In this document: piece after piece, positions 26,236 to 34,695 of the stretch
Layout: the number at the start of each line of letters is the position of its first letter
Position numbering within the stretch: the stretch's first letter is position 1
Source of the DNA: Treponema sp.
Lineage (GTDB): Bacteria > Spirochaetota > Spirochaetia > Treponematales > Treponemataceae
DNA length: 44,278 bases
Direction: 5' to 3'
NCBI GenBank assembly: GCA_017645785.1
Contig: JAGCNW010000011.1
Coordinates: 1 to 44,278, forward strand
The notes under the pieces: generated by a model
Databases searched by the model: none
What the model saw: the letters and a program-made list of their open reading frames with translations, nothing else
What the model was told of the DNA's origin: nothing
Translations under genes and position numbers: made by a program

Positions 26236-28305
26236 TTACTTTATCTCGGCGATGGCTTGGCCGGCGGAGATTTGGCTTCCTGTGGCCGCAAGGAAATGGA
26301 CGCTTCCGGCTGTTCCAGCCTTGATTTCCAATTCCATCTTCATAGACTCGACGATGATAATCGTCGTGTCGGCTTTAACGGCGCTGCCTTCGGCGACGGC
26401 GTACTTAAGCAAAGTTCCGGCTACGGGAGCGTTGACGGGCTTTCCTCCGGCGGGAGCGCTAGGAGCGGCGGCAGGAGCCGGAGCTGCGGGAGCGGCTTGC
26501 GGAGCGGGAGCCGGAGCGGCGACCGCGACTCCGCCCAATGTGGCCAAGACTTGGCCGGCCTGGATTTGGGTTCCGGGCTGGACGACAAAGTTGATCGTTC
26601 CGCTTTCGGGAGCCTTTACTTCAAGCTCCATCTTCATTGACTCAATCATAATTACGGTGTCACCCTTCTTTACGGCAGAGCCGGCGGCAGCAACGTGGCG
26701 CAAAAGCGTTCCCGCTACGGGAGCCTTTACCTCTACTCCGCCTGTTACTGCAGCGGCGGGAGCGGCAGCGGCTGCGGGGGCGGAGCCGGCGGCGCCAAAG
26801 CTTACGTTATAAGGAGTTCCGTTTACAGTTACGCTAGAGCCGTTGGCTGAAACATTGTAGGGAGTTCCGTTTACGGTTATTGTCCAAGGTCCGTTTGAAG
26901 GAGCGGCCGCAGCTGCGGGAGCTTCCTTCTTTCCAAATGTCTTTTCGGCGTCAACCGGGCCCTTAGAGCGCTCGGCGAAGAACTTGGGCGCGACGTTGGG
27001 GAACATGGCGTATGTGAGGGCGTCTTCGACAGAACCGTTTCCGCCGTTCTTCTTTGACTCTTCGACCATTTTATCCCACTCAGGCGGAATCTCGTCGGCG
27101 GGACGGCAAGTCATCACCTTTTCCATGTTGTTCTGCTGCAAGGCCTTCTGAACAAGCTCGGGGTTGGCGTCCGTGGGCAATTTTCCAAAGCGGCCTGTGA
27201 TGAGGTTGCGGAAATCCTGGGTCATCGTCTTGTAGCGGCCCATCAAAACGTTCATGACGGCCTGCGTTCCGACAATCTGAGATGTCGGAGTTACAAGCGG
27301 AACGTAGCCCGCGTCCTTGTGAACCAAAGGAAGCTCGGCAAGAACTTGATCCATCTTGTCGGCCGCGTTCTGCTGCTTGAGCTGGCTTTCCAAGTTGGAG
27401 AGCATTCCGCCCGGAACCTGTGAAAGCAAAATGCGGGTGTCCGCTCCAAGGAAAGAAGATTCCAACGAAGCGTAGTGCTTGCGAACTTCGCGGAAGTAGG
27501 CGGCGATCTCAAGCAAGGCTTTTGTGTCCAAGCCAGTGTCGAGTTCCGTTCCCTTGAGCATCTCTACGATTGTTTCTGTCGGAGAGTGGCTTGTTCCCAT
27601 TGACATTGAAGAAATCGCAGTGTCCAAAATGTCGGCTCCGGCTTCCGCTCCCTTGAGCAAAGTGGCGACAGAAAGGCCCGTCGTGGCGTGAGTGTGGATT
27701 TCTACAGGAAGGTCAACCTTTGCCTTGATCGCCTTTACCAAGTCGTAGGCGGCGTAAGGCTTGAGCAAGCCCGACATGTCCTTAATGCAGATTGAGTCCG
27801 CGCCAAAGTCGGCGTAAGTCTTTGCGAGCTCGGCGTATTTTTCTATTGTGTGGAAGGGAGTGACGGCGTAAGAAATCGCCATCTGAACGTGCTTGCCAGT
27901 TTTCTTGGCGGCCTTTGTGGCGCATTCCATGTTGCGGGGATCGTTGCAAGCGTCAAAAATGCGGAACACGTCGATTCCGTTTTTGGCGGCCGTCTCGACG
28001 AACTTTTCAACGACGTCGTCGGCGTAGTGGCGGTAGCCCAAAAGGTTCTGGGCGCGCAAAAGCATCATGATCTTTGAGTTGGGAAGAGCGGCGTGAAGCT
28101 TGCGCAAGCGCTCCCAGGGATCTTCGTTCAAGAAGCGGATGCAGGAATCGTATGTCGCTCCGCCCCAACCTTCGATGGCCCAGTAGCCGATCTTGTCCAT
28201 CTTTTCGCAAATCGGAAGCATGTCCGCCGTCGTCATGCGGGTGGCGTGAAGCGACTGGTGCGCGTCGCGAATCGCAAGTTCTGAAATCTGTATTTTGTTA
28301 GCCAT
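26236..28305 (-). CDS. oadA: Oxaloacetate decarboxylase alpha subunit with two biotinyl domains
   Basis: 689 residues. The carboxyltransferase domain (about 1-450) opens with [13 protein letters not shown] and contains the metal-site segment [10 protein letters not shown]. The C-terminus has a duplicated short segment VNGTPYNVS, then two complete biotinyl domains separated by an Ala/Pro linker, with biotinylation motifs ESMKM at Lys ~558 and Lys ~656. One biotinyl domain is the norm. It transfers CO2 from oxaloacetate to biotin. SD TAGGAGAT. Middle gene of oadGAB. Confidence 0.95.
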   Translation of the reverse strand: MANKIQISELAIRDAHQSLHATRMTTADMLPICEKMDKIGYWAIEGWGGATYDSCIRFLNEDPWERLRKLHAALPNSKIMMLLRAQNLLGYRHYADDVVEKFVETAAKNGIDVFRIFDACNDPRNMECATKAAKKTGKHVQMAISYAVTPFHTIEKYAELAKTYADFGADSICIKDMSGLLKPYAAYDLVKAIKAKVDLPVEIHTHATTGLSVATLLKGAEAGADILDTAISSMSMGTSHSPTETIVEMLKGTELDTGLDTKALLEIAAYFREVRKHYASLESSFLGADTRILLSQVPGGMLSNLESQLKQQNAADKMDQVLAELPLVHKDAGYVPLVTPTSQIVGTQAVMNVLMGRYKTMTQDFRNLITGRFGKLPTDANPELVQKALQQNNMEKVMTCRPADEIPPEWDKMVEESKKNGGNGSVEDALTYAMFPNVAPKFFAERSKGPVDAEKTFGKKEAPAAAAAPSNGPWTITVNGTPYNVSANGSSVTVNGTPYNVSFGAAGSAPAAAAAPAAAVTGGVEVKAPVAGTLLRHVAAAGSAVKKGDTVIMIESMKMELEVKAPESGTINFVVQPGTQIQAGQVLATLGGVAVAAPAPAPQAAPAAPAPAAAPSAPAGGKPVNAPVAGTLLKYAVAEGSAVKADTTIIIVESMKMELEIKAGTAGSVHFLAATGSQISAGQAIAEIK

Positions 28306-28336
28306 TTTAATCTCCTATATCTTTAGCTATTGTATA

Positions 28337-28594
28337 CTATTGTAAATCGCCCTTGCTTTTCAGGGCTGCGGCGATGGCGGCCACGACGGCCTTTTGGTCA
28401 GAGGAAGCCGCGGGCGCCGACGCGGGAGCGGATGCGGAAGCCTTTTGCGGCTCGTCCTTGTCCAGCTTTAGCGCGTGAAGAATGGCGTGCAAGGCGTACA
28501 TGCACACAATCATGATGATTAGAAAACTAAATACAACGCCCATTCCCAAAAGCGTAAGAATGCCGCTTTGGCCGAGCATTTGCTCAACGTTCAT
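28337..28594 (-). CDS. oadG: Oxaloacetate decarboxylase gamma subunit
   Basis: 85 residues: one TM helix (about 13-36) followed by a charged, Ala/Ser/Pro-rich cytoplasmic tail, as in OadG, which holds the alpha and beta subunits together. The start at 28594 has GGGGGA just upstream; the longer frame from 28783 would run across the promoter. First gene of oadGAB-pilZ. Confidence 0.88.
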   Translation of the reverse strand: MNVEQMLGQSGILTLLGMGVVFSFLIIMIVCMYALHAILHALKLDKDEPQKASASAPASAPAASSDQKAVVAAIAAALKSKGDLQ

Positions 28595-28655
28595 AATTCC
28601 CCCAAAAAAATGCGTTTTTTGGCCGTTTTTAGAAAAAAAAAGCCGATTACTTCTA

Positions 28656-28684
28656 ATTTTAGTGTATATTAAATTATTTTTCAA
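28656..28684 (-). promoter_or_regulatory. oadGAB promoter
   Basis: Minus strand TTGAAA (28684-28679), 17 bp, TAAAAT (28661-28656). Leader of about 55 nt with T-runs and an SD; no riboswitch fold recognised. Confidence 0.7.
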
Positions 28685-28751
28685 TACTAAAGCGCTTTGC
28701 TCCGGCAAAAAAAGCGCGGATTTTTTTTCGCTCCCCCCGCCCTGCCTGCTC

Positions 28752-28779
28752 TTGACATTTTTACAAAATATGTCATAAT
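28752..28779 (+). promoter_or_regulatory. Carboxyltransferase promoter
   Basis: TTGACA (28752-28757), 16 bp, CATAAT (28774-28779) with an extended TGt. Leader about 25 nt with AGAGG before ATG 28810. Back-to-back with the oadG promoter about 70 bp away. Confidence 0.75.
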
Positions 28780-28809
28780 ACAAAGCATATCAATTTTCCA
28801 GAGGTTTTT

Positions 28810-30300
28810 ATGGAATACAATGTTGAAAAACAGCACGCAAAAGGAAAGCTTCACGCGATTGAGCGCATCAACGCCCTTTGCGACAAAGACACATTCAAGG
28901 AAATTTATTCTGGAGTCCGACACAACTGCTCCAGCTTTGGAATGGAAAAGAAAGACATTCCATACGACGGCGTAATCACAGGCTTCGGCAAAATCAACGG
29001 CCGCAAGGTCGCCGTTTACGCCCAGGACTTTACGGTTCAGGGCGGCTCGCTTGGCCTTATGCACGGAGAAAAAATCGCCGAAATAATCGACTTGGCCATC
29101 AAGGCCCGCTGCCCCGTCATCGGAATCAACGATTCGGGCGGAGCGAGAATTCAGGAAGGCGTTGACGCCTTGTGCGGCTACGGCGACTTGTTCTACCAAA
29201 ACGTCCGCGCATCAGGAAGCGTTCCGCAGATTTCAATAGTAGCCGGTCCTTGCGCTGGCGGAGCGGTATACTCGCCCGGACTCACCGACTTTATCTTTGC
29301 CGTCGACAAAATCAGCCAGCTTTTCATCACAGGCCCCAAGGTCGTAAAGAGCGTAATGTTCATGGACATCAGCGCCGAGGACTTGGGCGGAGCGGCAATC
29401 CACTCGCAAAAATCAGGCGTAGCCCACTTTAGAGCGGAAGACGAAAAGACTTGCTACGAACAAGTCCGAAAGTTGCTTGACTACATTCCCCACTACTACG
29501 GAGACGAAATCGTTCAGGCCGCAAAATTCCATTACGACGAGCGCAAAAAGGAAAAGGACATCGAAACTATTTTGCCCGAAAATCCCCGCGCCGGCTACGA
29601 CATCCGAAAGGTTATCGAAGACGTAACCGACGACGACAGCTTCTTTGAAGTTTCAAAAGAGTTCGCGATCAACTGCGTCGTAGGCTTTGCCAAAGTCGAA
29701 GGCCGCTCAGTCGGAATCATCGCCAACAACCCAAGCGGAATCGGCGGCGTCCTTGACTGCGATGCCAGCGACAAAATCGCGCGCCACGTCCGCTACTGCG
29801 ACTCCTTTAACATTCCGCTTTTGACATTCGTTGACGTTCCAGGCTTTATCCCCGGACCGCAAGAAGAGCAAAAGGGAATCATCCGCCACGGAGCAAAGGT
29901 CATCTACGCCTACTCCGAGGCCAGCGTTCCAAAAATCACGGTCATCACCCGCAAGGCTTACGGCGGAGCCTACATCGCTATGTGCTCAAAGCACTTGGGA
30001 GCGGACTTTGTCTACGCTTGGCCCAAGGCCGAGATTGCCGTTATGGGAGCGGAAGGCGCGATTGGAATTTTGTACGCCAAGGAATTGGCAGACCCGTCAA
30101 AGGCCGCCGAAGTCGCCCGGAAGAGCGAAGAATACAAGAGCGAAATCATGACTCCGAAAATCGCGGCCAAGCGCGGCTACGTAAGCGAAGTCATCGAGCC
30201 CAAGGAAACCCGCGCCCGCGTAGCGTCAAGCCTTGAGTTCTTGCTTGAAAAGAAGGCCTTTGACACTGTTTGCAAAAAGCACGGAAACACGCCTCTCTGA
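28810..30300 (+). CDS. Biotin-dependent acyl-CoA carboxyltransferase (MmdA/PccB/12S-like)
   Basis: 496 residues, full-length carboxyltransferase of the methylmalonyl-CoA decarboxylase alpha/propionyl-CoA carboxylase beta family. Landmarks: the two acyl-CoA crotonase-like halves, INDSGGARIQEG, GPCAGGAVYSPGLTDF, and FVDVPGFIPG with ARKAYGGAYIAM-type segments in the second half. It carries no biotin domain and no biotin carboxylase is nearby; its carboxyl carrier may be one of the two biotinyl domains of the divergent OadA. Ends 3 bp from the convergent M16-like gene. Confidence 0.9.
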   Translation: MEYNVEKQHAKGKLHAIERINALCDKDTFKEIYSGVRHNCSSFGMEKKDIPYDGVITGFGKINGRKVAVYAQDFTVQGGSLGLMHGEKIAEIIDLAIKARCPVIGINDSGGARIQEGVDALCGYGDLFYQNVRASGSVPQISIVAGPCAGGAVYSPGLTDFIFAVDKISQLFITGPKVVKSVMFMDISAEDLGGAAIHSQKSGVAHFRAEDEKTCYEQVRKLLDYIPHYYGDEIVQAAKFHYDERKKEKDIETILPENPRAGYDIRKVIEDVTDDDSFFEVSKEFAINCVVGFAKVEGRSVGIIANNPSGIGGVLDCDASDKIARHVRYCDSFNIPLLTFVDVPGFIPGPQEEQKGIIRHGAKVIYAYSEASVPKITVITRKAYGGAYIAMCSKHLGADFVYAWPKAEIAVMGAEGAIGILYAKELADPSKAAEVARKSEEYKSEIMTPKIAAKRGYVSEVIEPKETRARVASSLEFLLEKKAFDTVCKKHGNTPL

Positions 30301-30303
30301 TAT

Positions 30304-31689
30304 TTAGTTCGACAGCAGCATAAACAGCGAATTGTCGGAGCGGAAGTATTTTTCATACGCGTCGGTCACGTCTTGGACGGTGGCGGCGCGTATTTTTTTT
30401 GGCTTTTCGATAAAGGCCAAGGGGCTTTTTTGGTAAACGGCTGACGAAGCCATTTGGTCAAGCGTCGCGCCCGCGTTGTGCGAAGATCCCACGACGCGCG
30501 AAACGTAAATGTTTTTGTAAACGTCAAGAACGCCTGCCAAGTCGTTGTAGTCGGGGAACATGGCCAAGGCAGCGTCGAGGCTTTGCTTGTAGTTTATGTC
30601 TTGCTTGACTCCGCCCATAAGGACAAGAGCCGCGCTCTTTTTTGCGTTGAGAACCGCGCTTCCCGCGTAAGAGGCGATTTTTTTTGCCTCTACCAATTCG
30701 CGGCGCAAAACGGAATCCAAGGCCAGAGTGCCAAGCGCGAAGGCTTCGTAGTCCTCGTCCGCGCGGCTGGGAGCGGCGACGCAAAGGGCCGCGCAATAAT
30801 CGCCGCCAGCAAATTCCGAACGAACCAAAAGCTCTTTCTTTTTGGAAACGCTCAATGAGCCGGCGTTAGGCGCGGACCAAGGCGCGGCCTCCAAAGTTCC
30901 AAAAAGGCCTTCGAGTTTTTCCAGCAAAGCCGCGGCGCGTTCGTCAAAGAGCTGGCCCTCACTTTTTTTCTTTTGCTTTGCCTTTGCAGAGTCCGTTTCT
31001 TTGTAAGAAAAATTTCCCGCGGCGATAATTTGAATGCGCGAGGCATTTAAAAGCTGGGACAAGTTTTTTTCTATGTCGTATTCGGAGACGCGGCTTGTTT
31101 TTTTGTGATAGGGGCCTTCAAGGTAAGGCGTCGAAGCGTAGATTTGCTTTTTGACGCTTTCCAAAAGTTCATAGCGGGGATTTTCGCTTTTGTCAAAGGC
31201 CTCCGCCGAAGCGGCGGCTTCTTTTTTTAAGTAGTCCTGATGATTGTATTCGGGAGACAAAAGCGAAGGAGCGAAAGCGTCAAGGCTTTCAAAAAAATCT
31301 TGGGCGGAACAATTGAAGCCGCAATAGCTGTAATCCAAGAGGCAGGCCGACACAGAATAATACAAGCCTCGCGACGAAAGCTCCTTTATTTTTGGGTTGC
31401 AATCCAAAATCAAGTCAAAAGTAAGTTGGTCGAGGCCCGCCTTGTTTTTGGGGCAGACAGACGCTCCGCCTAAAAAAATTATTCTAAGCTCAAGATTTTT
31501 TTCAAGCGGAATGTTCTTAAATGTGACGGGTATTCCGTTTGAAAGCGCGGCTTCCTTAAAAAGCGGAAGATTCTGTTCGTAAAAAAGGCTGTCGTCCTGC
31601 GACTTGGCCTTTGACGAAGCGCAAGAAAAAAGCGAGGCCAAAAAGAGAACAAAAACAATGGACGCAAGGTTCGCAAAAAAAAGCCGCAA
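30304..31689 (-). CDS. M16-like lipoprotein, zinc site lost
   Basis: 461 residues. Signal peptide with lipobox ASLFSC (Cys about 23). The fold follows M16 peptidases: NGIPVTFKNIPLEKNLELRI, then the position of HxxEH, which here reads DQLTFD, so both His and the Glu are missing. The second half has M16 C-like features (GTLALDSVLRRELVE). Likely a non-catalytic partner or binding protein in the periplasm. TTG start, strongly supported by GGGGGAAGGG upstream and by the signal peptide; no ATG is near. 15 bp after xthA. Confidence 0.75.
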   Translation of the reverse strand: MRLFFANLASIVFVLFLASLFSCASSKAKSQDDSLFYEQNLPLFKEAALSNGIPVTFKNIPLEKNLELRIIFLGGASVCPKNKAGLDQLTFDLILDCNPKIKELSSRGLYYSVSACLLDYSYCGFNCSAQDFFESLDAFAPSLLSPEYNHQDYLKKEAAASAEAFDKSENPRYELLESVKKQIYASTPYLEGPYHKKTSRVSEYDIEKNLSQLLNASRIQIIAAGNFSYKETDSAKAKQKKKSEGQLFDERAAALLEKLEGLFGTLEAAPWSAPNAGSLSVSKKKELLVRSEFAGGDYCAALCVAAPSRADEDYEAFALGTLALDSVLRRELVEAKKIASYAGSAVLNAKKSAALVLMGGVKQDINYKQSLDAALAMFPDYNDLAGVLDVYKNIYVSRVVGSSHNAGATLDQMASSAVYQKSPLAFIEKPKKIRAATVQDVTDAYEKYFRSDNSLFMLLSN

Positions 31690-31704
31690 ATCCCTTCCCC
31701 CAGC

Positions 31705-32532
31705 CTACAAATCAATTTCCATCAAAAGCGGAGCGTGGTCGGGCCTTGAACCGGAATCCATAATTTCGGAGCGGCTGACTTTGTTCGCGGCGCGCTGGCT
31801 TGTCAAAAAATAGTCGATGCGCCAGCCAGCGTTGTTGGCCTTTGCGGTTGAGATTCTTTGCGACCACCAGGAATAGGCGCCCTTGACGTCTCCGTGAACC
31901 ATTCTAAAAGTGTCCGTAAAGCCCCGCTCCAAAAGCGCCGTAAAGTCCGCCCGCTCCTCGTCGGTAAAGCCAGCCGAAAAATGGTTTGACTCAGGGTTGG
32001 CCAAGTCAATTTCTTTGTGGGCGACGTTAAAGTCTCCGCAAGCGATGACGGGCTTCTTTGCGTCAAGCGCGCTAAGGTAGTCCGCGTATTTTTTGTCCCA
32101 TACTTGGCGTTCGCCAAGGCGCTTTAAGCCGTCGCCGCTATTGGGCGTGTACACTTGGACAAAATAGAAGGAATCCTTTTCAAGCGTTATCAGGCGGCCC
32201 TCGCTGTCCATAGTGTCCGGGGCGCCGATTTTAGGAAAGTCGGCCTTTACGGCAAGGCCTTTTTTGTAGAAGCTAATGGTTCCCGCGTAGCCTTTTTTTG
32301 CCGGCGGAACGGAAGAAACATAGACATAGTCGTAGTCTGGAAAGAAGGCGGCCAAAGCGCTTTTGTGGGCCGGCAAAAGCCCCGCCTCGCCCAATTTTGT
32401 CTCTTGCAAGGCGATAAAATCGGGCTTTTGGGCGGCGATTTTTTTTAGGACTTCCCGCGATTGGTCCGAGCGGGGCGAAGTTCCTGTAAGCGCCGCGTTC
32501 AACGAATCTATGTTCCAAGAAATAAATTTCAT
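31705..32532 (-). CDS. xthA: Exodeoxyribonuclease III / AP endonuclease
   Basis: 275 residues. Base-excision repair enzyme of the EEP fold: MKFISWNIDSLN at the start, LQETKL, YTPNSGDGLKR, CGDFNVAHKEIDL, and WRIDYFLTS then PDHAPL at the end. I start at MKFISWN (32532), where a promoter's -10 ends 6 nt upstream; the 20 codons before it cover that promoter. Leaderless type. Confidence 0.95.
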   Translation of the reverse strand: MKFISWNIDSLNAALTGTSPRSDQSREVLKKIAAQKPDFIALQETKLGEAGLLPAHKSALAAFFPDYDYVYVSSVPPAKKGYAGTISFYKKGLAVKADFPKIGAPDTMDSEGRLITLEKDSFYFVQVYTPNSGDGLKRLGERQVWDKKYADYLSALDAKKPVIACGDFNVAHKEIDLANPESNHFSAGFTDEERADFTALLERGFTDTFRMVHGDVKGAYSWWSQRISTAKANNAGWRIDYFLTSQRAANKVSRSEIMDSGSRPDHAPLLMEIDL

Positions 32533-32538
32533 GCTTTT

Positions 32539-32567
32539 AGTATAACGGAATTTTAACGCAGATGCAA
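32539..32567 (-). promoter_or_regulatory. xthA promoter, leaderless type
   Basis: Minus strand TTGCAT (32567-32562), 17 bp, TATACT (32544-32539), then exactly 6 nt to ATG: the A of ATG is the predicted +1. Confidence 0.8.
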
Positions 32568-32576
32568 GAAATGAGG

Positions 32577-32603
32577 CAAAAATAGGCAGCATCCGCAGGA
32601 TGC
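32577..32603 (-). terminator. Possible leuA terminator
   Basis: Minus strand stem GCATCC-TGC-GGATGC followed by TGCCTATTTTTG. Weak U-tract; it is the only minus-strand terminator-like structure after leuA. Confidence 0.35.
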
Positions 32604-32788
32604 GGTTAAACCGCTCGAAAAAAAGATAAAAATTTTCAAAAAAATAACGCGAGCGGCTGTAACTTTTTAGCGGAAGGGCGGTTTATTTAGTGAACGCGAC
32701 GCAAAAACGGCGCGCTCACGCGGCCCAAAAGGCCGCATCCTCCTCTCCTTTTTTTGCCCTTCCGTTCGTTGAACGAAAGGGCTTTTTT
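32589..32788. other. Highly structured intergenic region with competing hairpins
   Basis: Between leuA and xthA. Pairings seen on the plus strand: AGGATGCGG (32597-32605) with CCGCATCCT (32733-32741); CCGCTCG (32611-32617) with CGAGCGG (32650-32656), which competes with TAAACCGC (32607-32614) with GCGGTTTA (32678-32685); GTGAaCGCG with CGCGcTCAC (about 32690-32719); GCGGCC with GGCCGC (about 32720-32735). No gene of normal size is in it. It could be a structured RNA or a composite of palindromic repeats. Confidence 0.5.
32756..32788 (+). terminator. Orphan plus-strand intrinsic terminator
   Basis: GCCCTTCCGTTC-gtt-GAACGAAAGGGC followed by TTTTTTCTT. The U-tract points to plus-strand transcription, but the flanking genes are both on the minus strand. 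Confidence 0.6.
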
Positions 32789-32789
32789 C

Positions 32790-34463
32790 TTATTGGTTAA
32801 GAGCGGAGACGACGGCGGCGATGCCGGCGCGGCCGACGTTGCTGGAGCGGCCAACGCCCCAAACCTGAGTTCCGTCCTCTTTTGTGATTTGGACATAGCC
32901 CATGGCCTTGGTGCCGCTTCCGGTTCCGATGCTGTGCTCGTGGAAGCTTGTGATGTTGAACTTGGGAGCGGGAGTTTGCTTCATCGCGTTAACAAAGGCG
33001 TCAAGCGGGCCGTTTCCTTGGGCGCTTATCTTGTACTTTTGGCCTTGGTAAACGACGTCGGCGTTGCACAAAACGCGCTCCTCGGCTTCCGATCCGGTCG
33101 CGCCCTCCAAGTGGGTTTCGACCAGTTCCTCAATCTTAAGGGGACTTGTAAGGCCAATCCACTTCTTTTCGAAGATTTCCTTAATCTCGTCGGCCTTAAG
33201 CTCGCGCTGGGCTTTGTCGGCGGCGTCTTTGACAGCCGCTCCGATGACAGGGTGCATTCCCTTTGGAGGCTGGATTCCAAATTCGCTTTCCAGAATGAAG
33301 GCCGCTCCGCCCTTTCCGCTCTGCGAATTGATTCTGATGATTCCTTCGTACTGGCGGCCGATGTCGTGCGGATCAATCGGCAAATAGGGAACGTCCCAAA
33401 CGGCGTTCTCGGCCATCGACGCGCGGGCGGCCATTCCCTTTCGGATCGCGTCTTGGTGGCTTCCGCTAAAGGCCGTGTAAACCAACTCGCCGGAGTAAGG
33501 CGTTCGCGGGTGGATTTCCATGTCGGTAAGGCGCTTGTAGGCCTCGGCCAAGGCGGGAATGTTTGTCAAATCCAATTTGGGGTCCACGCCGTGGCTGTAC
33601 ATGTTGAGCGCGACGACGACAACGTCAAGGTTTCCCGTGCGCTCGCCGTTTCCAAAAAGCGTTCCTTCGACGCGGTCGGCGCCGGCAAGCAAGCCCATTT
33701 CGCAAGTGGCGACTCCTTCGCCGCGGTCGTTGTGGGGATGCAAGCTTACTATGACGTTTTCGCGGCCGCTTATGTTGTTGCAAAAATATTCGATTTGGTC
33801 GGCGAAGGTGTTGGGAAGAGCGCACTCAACCGTCGTCGGAAGGTTCATTATGATTTTGTTGTCGGGCGTCGGGCCCCACTCGTTCTTTACGGCCTCGCAC
33901 ACTTCGACTGCGTATTCGATTTCGGTGTTGCTAAAGCTTTCGGGAGAATACTCAAGCTGGATTTTGATTCCGTCGGCGTACTTCATGCAGTCTTTGATGC
34001 ACTTTACGCCGTCAATCGCGATCTGCTTTATTTCTTCTTTTGATTTGTTGAACGTATATTTGCGCTGGGCCGGAGAGGTCGAGTTGTAAATGTGGAAGAT
34101 CGCCTTGGGAAGTCCCTTGATGGCCTCAAATGTTCTCTTTACCAAATGCTCGCGAGCCTGGCAAAGAACTTGGATTGTAACATCGTCGGGAACGCGCTTT
34201 TCTTCGATGAGGCGGCGCATAAAATTAAATTCGGTGTCGCTCGAAGACGGAAAGCCGACTTCGATTTCCTTAAAGCCAACCTTAACAAGCAAGTCAAAAA
34301 ATTCAAGCTTTTGCTCGATTCCCATCGGATTTACGAGCGCTTGGTTTCCGTCGCGCAAGTCTACCGAGCACCAAATCGGAGCCTTGGTGATCGCCGCGTC
34401 CGGCCACTTTCTGTTTTGAATGTTCACTTTTGGATAGGGAACATACTTGCCTTTTGAATCCAT
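32790..34463 (-). CDS. leuA: 2-isopropylmalate synthase
   Basis: 557 residues, first committed step of leucine synthesis (2-oxoisovalerate plus acetyl-CoA). It is the longer class of LeuA: opens YVPYPKVNIQNRKWPD, catalytic start CSVDLRDGNQALVNPM, metal-site motif SLHPHNDRGEG, and a C-terminal allosteric domain for leucine feedback. SD AAGGAG before ATG 34463; the 24 extra codons upstream lie in the leader and are rejected. Downstream of a leader-peptide attenuator. Confidence 0.96.
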   Translation of the reverse strand: MDSKGKYVPYPKVNIQNRKWPDAAITKAPIWCSVDLRDGNQALVNPMGIEQKLEFFDLLVKVGFKEIEVGFPSSSDTEFNFMRRLIEEKRVPDDVTIQVLCQAREHLVKRTFEAIKGLPKAIFHIYNSTSPAQRKYTFNKSKEEIKQIAIDGVKCIKDCMKYADGIKIQLEYSPESFSNTEIEYAVEVCEAVKNEWGPTPDNKIIMNLPTTVECALPNTFADQIEYFCNNISGRENVIVSLHPHNDRGEGVATCEMGLLAGADRVEGTLFGNGERTGNLDVVVVALNMYSHGVDPKLDLTNIPALAEAYKRLTDMEIHPRTPYSGELVYTAFSGSHQDAIRKGMAARASMAENAVWDVPYLPIDPHDIGRQYEGIIRINSQSGKGGAAFILESEFGIQPPKGMHPVIGAAVKDAADKAQRELKADEIKEIFEKKWIGLTSPLKIEELVETHLEGATGSEAEERVLCNADVVYQGQKYKISAQGNGPLDAFVNAMKQTPAPKFNITSFHEHSIGTGSGTKAMGYVQITKEDGTQVWGVGRSSNVGRAGIAAVVSALNQ

Positions 34464-34574
34464 ATAAAACTCCTTATGATACCGCTGTTCGCGCGAGCTT
34501 GTTAGCAAACGCGGACGTTGCGGCTTATGCGGCAATCATTCGCTTTTGGTCTTGAAGCAATTGAAATTGCCGCT

Positions 34575-34607
34575 AAAAAAAAGGACTGCCGCCAAAGCGT
34601 CAGTCCT
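34575..34607 (-). terminator. leuA attenuator terminator (hairpin 3:4)
   Basis: Minus strand stem AGGACTG...CAGTCCT with inner CGC-TTTG-GCG, followed by eight T. It lies about 110 nt before the leuA ATG and after the leuL stop, so it would abort transcription when the leader peptide is completed. Confidence 0.88.
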
Positions 34608-34631
34608 GTAAATTACAAATTAATTTTACAG
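34606..34631 (-). promoter_or_regulatory. Antiterminator hairpin 2:3 of the leucine attenuator
   Basis: Minus strand CTGTAAA(A)TTA pairs with TAATTTACAG around an ATTTG loop. Its 3' arm shares two bases with the terminator stem and may extend by pairing GCG with CGC of that stem. Its 5' arm shares CTGT with the right arm of hairpin 1:2 (34628-34638 with 34675-34684). Confidence 0.65.
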
Positions 34632-34636
34632 CGCCT

Positions 34637-34693
34637 TCAGCTTTGGCAAATCGAGAAACTTTGCAATAGTAGTAGAAGCGCTGTCAATTTCAT
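34637..34693 (-). CDS. leuL: leuL, leucine-rich attenuator leader peptide
   Basis: An 18-codon ORF encoding MKLTALLLLLQSFSICQS. Codons 6-10 are CTT CTA CTA CTA TTG, five consecutive Leu, plus TTG at codon 3. SD GGGAG lies 5 nt before ATG, inside the end of the upstream RRM gene, whose stop is 2 nt away. The Leu codons sit within hairpin 1:2, and the TGA stop abuts segment 2, so a ribosome stalled at Leu codons would free segment 2 to form the antiterminator, while a ribosome at the stop would block it. This is the classical geometry of amino-acid attenuation. Confidence 0.85.
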   Translation of the reverse strand: MKLTALLLLLQSFSICQS

Positions 34694-34695
34694 CT

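Noticed and set aside
26252..26812. Ala/Pro-rich plus-strand ORF
   Set aside because: Complement of the oadA biotinyl domains and linker; no start signal.
32706..32737. Minus-strand mini-ORF after leuA starting at an AGGAGG-ATG
   Set aside because: The purine run abuts the ATG with no spacing, and the frame only follows hairpin sequence; not supported as a gene.
32754..34043. Long plus-strand ORF (429 codons) opposite leuA
   Set aside because: It is the complement of leuA, has no SD or family motif, and its length follows from the codon bias of leuA.
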